From Paenibacillus jilunlii (lineage in GTDB: Bacteria; Bacillota; Bacilli; Paenibacillales; Paenibacillaceae): 64,000 nucleotides of DNA. The notes beneath the pieces were generated by a model. That model was not told where the DNA came from, did not search any database, and saw only the letters and a list, made by a program, of their open reading frames with translations. Of the stretch, positions 59,305 through 64,000 are shown piece after piece. The position numbers and the translations under genes are program-made. Location: NCBI RefSeq assembly GCF_900102965.1, contig NZ_FNGM01000010.1:62001-126000 (forward strand). Reading direction: 5' to 3'. Every line of letters begins with the position of its first letter. Position 1 is the first letter of the stretch.

Positions 59305-59364
59305 GCGGGGACAAAAAAAGGCTTAAACAGACCCTTTTTTCTGCATAAAACCTTCTGTGCCATT

Positions 59365-59393
59365 TTGCACTGAGTTATAAACTGTGGTATAAT
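59365..59393 (+). promoter_or_regulatory. SigA-type promoter upstream of cmk
   Basis: TTGCAC (59365-59370), 17-base spacer, TATAAT (59388-59393). It is the best-formed promoter I find in the window. Confidence 0.8.
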
Positions 59394-59403
59394 TTTATAA
59401 GTC

Positions 59404-59426
59404 GCAGGCAATGCCTGCTTTTTTCT
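59404..59426 (+). terminator. Hairpin with U tract at the 5' end of the cmk transcript
   Basis: GCAGG-CAATG-CCTGC followed by TTTTTTCTT begins about four bases after the predicted transcription start. It may be an early terminator or attenuator, or the terminator for readthrough from ypfA. Confidence 0.6.
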
Positions 59427-59483
59427 TGATAATAACAGCAAATTTTTTTCTAACTGAAAGAGTGTTTGAGGAGGAATGCCCCG

Positions 59484-60194
59484 TTGGATAGGCAGGGTGC
59501 ACATACTTACGACAGAATTAACGTCGCTATCGACGGACCTGCCGGGGCAGGCAAGAGCACAGTAGCCCGATTGGTAGCCCGGAAGCTGTCCTACATTTAT
59601 GTTGATACGGGTGCTATGTACCGGGCGATTACCTGGTATATGATCCGTGAAGGCATTCCGGCAGAAGATGATCAGCAGGTGGATCTAAGGGTCCGCGACA
59701 TGGTGATCGAACTGATCCCGGAGCAGGATGTGCAGAAAGTGCTGATTAATGGGGAAGACGTGACTCCGCATATCCGCAGTCTTCAGGTCAGCGGCCTGGT
59801 GTCGCAGTATTCGAAGATCGAGGGTGTAAGATCCAGGCTGAGCCATTTGCAGCGCCAGATGGCGCTTCGCAAGGGAGTGGTGATGGACGGCCGCGATATC
59901 GGAACAACCGTACTGCCGGATGCCGAAGTGAAGATTTTCATGACGGCGAGTGTGGAAGAACGGGCTCTTCGCCGTTACAAGGAACTGAAAGATGCGGAAA
60001 CAGTGACGCTCCAGCAGCTTGAACATGATATCGCGATGCGGGACCGTCTGGATGAAGGACGGGAGATTTCACCGCTGCGCCGTGCAGAGGATGCTATTCT
60101 TTTGGATACGACGCATATGGATATCCATCAAGCCGTGGAAGCGATCGTCTCCCACTGCAGATCTTATGTAGACGGGGAGAGAAAGCATTTATGA
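59484..60194 (+). CDS. cmk: Cytidylate kinase
   Basis: 236 residues from a TTG at 59484, placed by GAGGAGGA eight bases upstream; an in-frame AGG-rich N-terminus further upstream lacks a start. P-loop IDGPAGAGKSTVARL, YVDTGAMYRAITWYM, and the CMP-binding GRDIGTTVLP are diagnostic. It phosphorylates CMP and dCMP. Four-base overlap with the plsC-type gene. Confidence 0.95.
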   Translation: MDRQGAHTYDRINVAIDGPAGAGKSTVARLVARKLSYIYVDTGAMYRAITWYMIREGIPAEDDQQVDLRVRDMVIELIPEQDVQKVLINGEDVTPHIRSLQVSGLVSQYSKIEGVRSRLSHLQRQMALRKGVVMDGRDIGTTVLPDAEVKIFMTASVEERALRRYKELKDAETVTLQQLEHDIAMRDRLDEGREISPLRRAEDAILLDTTHMDIHQAVEAIVSHCRSYVDGERKHL

Positions 60195-60778
60195 TTTATG
60201 TGATATGCCGTGGATTGCTTCGCTTCATTTACGCCATTTTGTTTCCGCTTAAGATTATAGGGAAAGAGAATGTGCCGGAGGAAGGCGGAGTGCTGCTGTG
60301 CGCCAACCACATCAGTCTGCTCGATCCGATGACCATCGGAATCAAGCTGAGACGCCAGGTGAAGTACATGGCCAAGGCGGAGCTGTTCAAGGTTCCGGTA
60401 TTGGGCTGGCTTATCGACAAGCTGGGTGCTTTTCCGGTCAAGCGCGGCGGCGTCAGCAAAGAATCCATCAAAACGGCCCTTAATACGCTTCGCAGCGGAC
60501 ATGTTATGGGCATCTTCCCGGAAGGAACACGAAACTCAGACTCCGGTGCGGCGAAGAAGGGCGCAGCAAGTTTTGCGCTTCGCAGCGGCGCAGCAGTTGT
60601 TCCTGCCGCTATTGTCGGGTCTTATAAGCCTTTTCGCCGGATAACTGTCATTTATGGGGCGCCCATAGATCTCAGTTCATTCGCAGGTGCAGGCAGCGAA
60701 TCTCTGGAAGAAGTCACCGATGTCATTATGGGACGCATTCGTGAGATGGCGCAGACCGGAAAGCCTACTGTGAACTAA
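60191..60778 (+). CDS. plsC: 1-acyl-sn-glycerol-3-phosphate acyltransferase (PlsC type)
   Basis: 195 residues. Catalytic NHxxxxD motif in NHISLLDP, the second block FPVKRGG, and FPEGTRNS. One N-terminal membrane segment (about 3-20). It acylates lysophosphatidate to phosphatidate in membrane lipid synthesis. With PlsY (63.8 kb) at the other end of the cluster it handles successive steps. Coupled by overlap to cmk. Confidence 0.93.
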   Translation: MIYVICRGLLRFIYAILFPLKIIGKENVPEEGGVLLCANHISLLDPMTIGIKLRRQVKYMAKAELFKVPVLGWLIDKLGAFPVKRGGVSKESIKTALNTLRSGHVMGIFPEGTRNSDSGAAKKGAASFALRSGAAVVPAAIVGSYKPFRRITVIYGAPIDLSSFAGAGSESLEEVTDVIMGRIREMAQTGKPTVN

Positions 60779-60943
60779 GCAGTGGCAGGCAAGCGGATAT
60801 TCTGCTGATTAGAATAACGGCATAACCGCTATTTTTTGGAACATACTAACCTGAAAGTGTAAGTGCATCATGCATTGCTTGTTTTGAACTCTGCTCTACG
60901 CGGGTTTAAATAAATGGGGTTTTGAATCGAGGAGGGTAATCAC

Positions 60944-62281
60944 ATGTCTGAAGAAACTAGAAATCAGGAAACTGCGGCAAACGTGGACAACAACGAAGCC
61001 GTAGAAGCAACCGAAACTGTGGAAACCGCAGCTGAAGAGGCTAACGGTGCTACAGAAGCAGTTGCTGGCAACGAAGAAGAAGTGACTAGCCAAGAAGGTT
61101 TGGAAATCATTTCTCTGAAAAAAGGCGATACCGTGAAAGGAACAATCGTCAAAATCGAAGATAACCAAGCTTATGTAAGCATTGGATATAAATACGACGG
61201 CGTGATTCCGATTCGCGAATTGTCTTCCGTACAACTGGACAACGCTGCTGCAGCTGTTGAAGTTGGACAAGAAGTGGAATGCAAGGTTGTCAGCATCAAC
61301 GACAACAAAGAAAGCCTCGTGCTTTCCAAACGTGCAGTCGACAGCGAAAAATCATGGGAAGATCTCGAGAAATATTTTGCTTCACAGGAAGCGTTCGAAG
61401 TCACTGTGGCTGATGTGGTCAAAGGCGGCCTCGTGGCTGATGTTGGCGCGCGCGGATTTATTCCAGCTTCCATGGTTGAACGTCATTTCGTAGAAGATTT
61501 CAGCGACTATAAAGGCCGCACACTTCGTGTGAAAGTGAAAGAATTGGACCGCGAGAACAGCAAGGTTATTCTTTCTGCCAAAGAAGTCCTGGAAGAAGAA
61601 TTCGAAGCCAACAAGCAGAAGATTATGTCCGAGCTGTCCGAAGGACAGATCATTGAAGGTACTGTGCAACGCCTGACTCAATTCGGCGCATTTGTTGATG
61701 TAGGCGGCGTAGACGGTCTGGTTCACGTATCCGAAATCGCTTGGAATCATGTAGAGAAACCTTCTGATGTGGTTTCTGAAGGCGAAAAGGTTAAGGTTAA
61801 AGTACTTAAGGTTGACCCTGAAAAAGGCAAAATCAGCCTCAGCATCAAAGCTGCCGCTCCAGGTCCTTGGGATTCTGCTGCAGGCAAAATCAACATTGGC
61901 GATGTAGTAACAGGCGAAGTTAAACGCCTCGTGAACTTCGGCGCATTCGTTGAACTGCTTCCGGGTGTAGAAGGCCTTGTGCACATCTCACAGATCTCCC
62001 ACAAGCACATCGGAACTCCGCATGAAGTGCTGAAAGAAGGACAAGAGGTACAGGTTAAGGTTCTGGACTTCAATCCATCCGAGAAGCGCGTAAGCTTGAG
62101 CATCAAGGAAACCGAAGAAGCTCCTGCACAAGCAGCTAGACCAGAACGCAGCAACAACAGAGACAGAGCACCAAAAGAAGTGCTGAACAACCCTAACGTG
62201 TCGCTCAGCAATGAAGGACTCAGCTTTACGCTGGCTGAACGTTTCGGCGACAAGCTGGACAAATTCAAGGGCAATAACTAA
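60944..62281 (+). CDS. ypfD: S1-domain RNA-binding protein (YpfD/RpsA homologue)
   Basis: 445 residues with an acidic N-terminal extension (about 1-50, Glu/Asn/Thr/Ala-rich) and four S1 domains (about 55-130, 140-205, 225-295, 310-380), each with G-F-V and V-H-S/I-S signature loops (GAFVDVGGVDGLVHVSEIAW; GAFVELLPGVEGLVHISQI). An S1-like ribosomal or RNA-associated protein; Firmicute versions are not always stable ribosomal subunits. Monocistronic, with GGAGGG upstream and terminator downstream. Confidence 0.92.
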   Translation: MSEETRNQETAANVDNNEAVEATETVETAAEEANGATEAVAGNEEEVTSQEGLEIISLKKGDTVKGTIVKIEDNQAYVSIGYKYDGVIPIRELSSVQLDNAAAAVEVGQEVECKVVSINDNKESLVLSKRAVDSEKSWEDLEKYFASQEAFEVTVADVVKGGLVADVGARGFIPASMVERHFVEDFSDYKGRTLRVKVKELDRENSKVILSAKEVLEEEFEANKQKIMSELSEGQIIEGTVQRLTQFGAFVDVGGVDGLVHVSEIAWNHVEKPSDVVSEGEKVKVKVLKVDPEKGKISLSIKAAAPGPWDSAAGKINIGDVVTGEVKRLVNFGAFVELLPGVEGLVHISQISHKHIGTPHEVLKEGQEVQVKVLDFNPSEKRVSLSIKETEEAPAQAARPERSNNRDRAPKEVLNNPNVSLSNEGLSFTLAERFGDKLDKFKGNN

Positions 62282-62315
62282 TCCCTTAGTATTTCCGCTC
62301 ATATACGGGTATAGT

Positions 62316-62357
62316 AATCGGCGAACCCTCGATACGGGGGTTCGCCGATTGTATTTT
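62316..62357 (+). terminator. Intrinsic terminator after ypfD
   Basis: AATCGGCGAACCC / GGGTTCGCCGATT, 13-bp near-perfect stem, followed by GTATTTT. Confidence 0.85.
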
Positions 62358-62467
62358 ACGGACCCGCTCCGGGCGGGAACAGCGGGATGGACCAAGCGTA
62401 AGGGTGTTAGCCAATTGAATGGTTTTTTGCTATGATGAGTAGCGTAAGGAAGACAGGAGGAATGAAT

Positions 62468-63793
62468 ATGGCAAGACCCGTTGTGGCCATCGTCGGAAGG
62501 CCTAACGTCGGTAAATCGACGATATTTAACAGGCTGATTGGCGATAGATTGGCCATCGTAGAAGATAAACCGGGGATAACACGTGACCGGATTTACGGCG
62601 TTTCCGATTGGAACGGCAAATCCTTCAGTGTCATCGATACCGGAGGCATTGAAATTGACGGTGAAGATGCTATTCTGAAGTCCATCCGCGTCCAGGCGGA
62701 GCTGGCGATTGAAGAAGCGGATGTCATCGTCTTTATGTGCGAGGCCAAAAGCGGGCTGACCAATGCGGATGAAGAGGTAGCGCAAATTCTGTTCCGCTCA
62801 GGCAAGCCGATTGTTCTTGCGATCAATAAAGTCGACAACATGAAGCGTACAGAGGATATTTATGAATTCTACAGCCTTGGCATTGGCGATCCTATCGGGA
62901 TATCCGGCAGCCATGGCACAGGGATTGGCGATCTGCTGGATGCGGTTACCGAGCGTCTGCCGGAGCCTGTGGAAGAGGAATATGATGAAGATGTCATTCG
63001 CGTGGCTTTGATCGGCCGTCCGAATGTAGGCAAATCCTCCCTGGTCAATGCCATTTTGGGCGAGGAACGTGTAATTGTCAGTGATGTCGCCGGTACTACC
63101 CGGGACGCTATTGATACGCCTTTTGAACGGGATGGGCAGAGATATGTGCTGATCGATACTGCCGGTATGCGCAAACGCGGCAAGGTATATGAGACTACAG
63201 AGAAATACAGCGTAATGCGGGCGATGCGTGCGATTGAGAGAGCCGATGTTGTGCTCGTCGTCATCAACGGCGAGGAAGGCATTATCGACCAGGACAAGCA
63301 TATCGCCGGCTATGCCCACGATGCGGGCAAGGCTTCCATATTTGTGGTCAACAAATGGGATGTTGTCGAGAAGGATGACAAGACTATGCAGAACTTCGAG
63401 AACACGATCCGCGACCACTTTCTGTTTATGACCTATGCACCGGTCGTCTTCTTGTCTGCGCTCACTAAGCAGCGTCTGCAGAAGCTGCTGCCGGTAGTTC
63501 AGCATGTAGCCCAGCAGCATGCACTGCGGATTACGACGCATCTGGTGAATGATGTGGTCTCCGATGCTGTCGCCATCAATCCTCCGCCAACGGATAAAGG
63601 CCGGCGCCTGCGCATCAACTACGTGACACAGGTAGCCGTGAAACCGCCGACGATTGTGGTGTTTGTCAATGATCCTTCGCTGATGCACTTCTCCTATGAA
63701 CGGTATCTGGAGAACAAGATCCGCGCAGCGTTCAATTTTGAAGGTACACCGATCCGTCTCTTTACGCGGCGCAAATCCGAGAACGAAGGTTAG
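62468..63793 (+). CDS. der: Ribosome biogenesis GTPase Der (EngA)
   Basis: 441 residues from the ATG at 62468, seven bases after AGGAGG (an ATG at 62462 is too close). Two tandem GTPase domains: G1 GRPNVGKST with G3 DTGG (about 9-60), then G1 GRPNVGKSS and G3 DTAG (about 180-235), each followed by NKVD/NKWD, and a C-terminal KH-like domain. Essential for 50S subunit assembly. Its placement before plsY agrees with B. subtilis order. Confidence 0.97.
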   Translation: MARPVVAIVGRPNVGKSTIFNRLIGDRLAIVEDKPGITRDRIYGVSDWNGKSFSVIDTGGIEIDGEDAILKSIRVQAELAIEEADVIVFMCEAKSGLTNADEEVAQILFRSGKPIVLAINKVDNMKRTEDIYEFYSLGIGDPIGISGSHGTGIGDLLDAVTERLPEPVEEEYDEDVIRVALIGRPNVGKSSLVNAILGEERVIVSDVAGTTRDAIDTPFERDGQRYVLIDTAGMRKRGKVYETTEKYSVMRAMRAIERADVVLVVINGEEGIIDQDKHIAGYAHDAGKASIFVVNKWDVVEKDDKTMQNFENTIRDHFLFMTYAPVVFLSALTKQRLQKLLPVVQHVAQQHALRITTHLVNDVVSDAVAINPPPTDKGRRLRINYVTQVAVKPPTIVVFVNDPSLMHFSYERYLENKIRAAFNFEGTPIRLFTRRKSENEG

Positions 63794-63804
63794 GGGAGAA
63801 GACT

Positions 63805-64000
63805 GTGGCGTTTGAACTTCTGGTTATCGTTGTAAGCTATCTGCTTGGTTCCGTCAGCTTCAGTGTACTGCTGGTACGGATGCTCAAGGGTGTTGATATC
63901 CGGCAGTATGGAAGCGGAAATGCGGGAGCTACCAACACCCTGCGTGTCATGGGGAAAGGCCCGGCGATTCTGGTGCTGGTTCTGGACGTGCTGAAGGGAA
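63805..64000 (+). CDS. plsY: Glycerol-3-phosphate acyltransferase PlsY (N-terminal part)
   Basis: Partial; 65 codons reach the window edge. GTG at 63805 after AGGGGAGAA. It matches PlsY: LGSVSFSVLLVR, then IRQYGSGNAGATNTLRVMG, the conserved SGN(A/P)GATN motif. It uses acyl-phosphate to acylate glycerol-3-phosphate, the first step of phospholipid synthesis. Confidence 0.93.
   Translation, partial: MAFELLVIVVSYLLGSVSFSVLLVRMLKGVDIRQYGSGNAGATNTLRVMGKGPAILVLVLDVLKG

Overview
The window looks like a piece of a Paenibacillus (or close relative) chromosome. It is a spore-former: spoVAA/AB, a SpoVAF/GerA-type protein, ytfJ, a dacF/dacB-type carboxypeptidase, spmA/spmB and ypeB are all present. Regulation is Gram-positive in style, with two FMN riboswitches, a T-box and a c-di-GMP-I riboswitch, and many genes start with GTG or TTG after strong GGAGG sites. 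Several blocks keep the Bacillus subtilis order (scpA-scpB-ytfJ-dac-spmA-spmB-rluB-resABCDE and prsW-ypeB-ypfA-cmk-plsC-ypfD-der-plsY), with accessory genes inserted. I saw no tRNA, rRNA, IS element, prophage or CRISPR array.

Layout. 0-2 kb: an FMN riboswitch with terminator controls an EamA-family permease, a candidate riboflavin transporter. 2-10 kb: an AarF/UbiB kinase-like protein, a possible structured RNA, then spoVAA-spoVAB-spoVAF (AF has a ~350-residue acidic N-terminal extension; spoVAC/AD/AE are absent here), lysA and ppiB. 10-15 kb: a YwaF-like membrane protein and a 1,179-residue LPXTG adhesin. 15-19 kb: an intergenic stretch with ~20-bp tandem repeats, an MFS exporter divergent from an XRE-TPR regulator with paired palindromes between them, and mscL. 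19-23 kb: a second FMN riboswitch and ribD-ribE-ribBA-ribH. 23-40 kb: scpAB, a DUF2953 protein, an EndoU-type endoribonuclease, ytfJ, dacF, spmAB, a secreted erythromycin-esterase-family protein, a tiny amidase, rluB, resABC-resDE (cytochrome c maturation plus its two-component system) and glpK.

40-46 kb is the most unusual part. A leftward leader (promoter, c-di-GMP-I aptamer, intrinsic terminator) precedes four genes: a ThDP-dependent acetolactate-synthase-like enzyme, a carboxymuconolactone-decarboxylase-like protein, a small STAS-like protein and a KAS III (FabH-like) enzyme that keeps the catalytic Cys but has lost the catalytic His and Asn. I know of no described pathway with this set; it looks like a c-di-GMP-switched small-molecule or acyl-modification system. 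A chemoreceptor with no extracytoplasmic sensor lies just upstream, and a PilZ protein (58.6 kb) is a second c-di-GMP element.

46-57 kb: a WYL regulator divergent from an SDR oxidoreductase, serA behind a T-box, a CPBP protease, a metallophosphoesterase, a 51-bp tandem repeat array, a lipoprotein polysaccharide deacetylase, a YtxH-like protein, mecA and prsW. 57-64 kb: ypeB (without sleB beside it), ypfA, cmk, a plsC-type acyltransferase, ypfD, der and the start of plsY.
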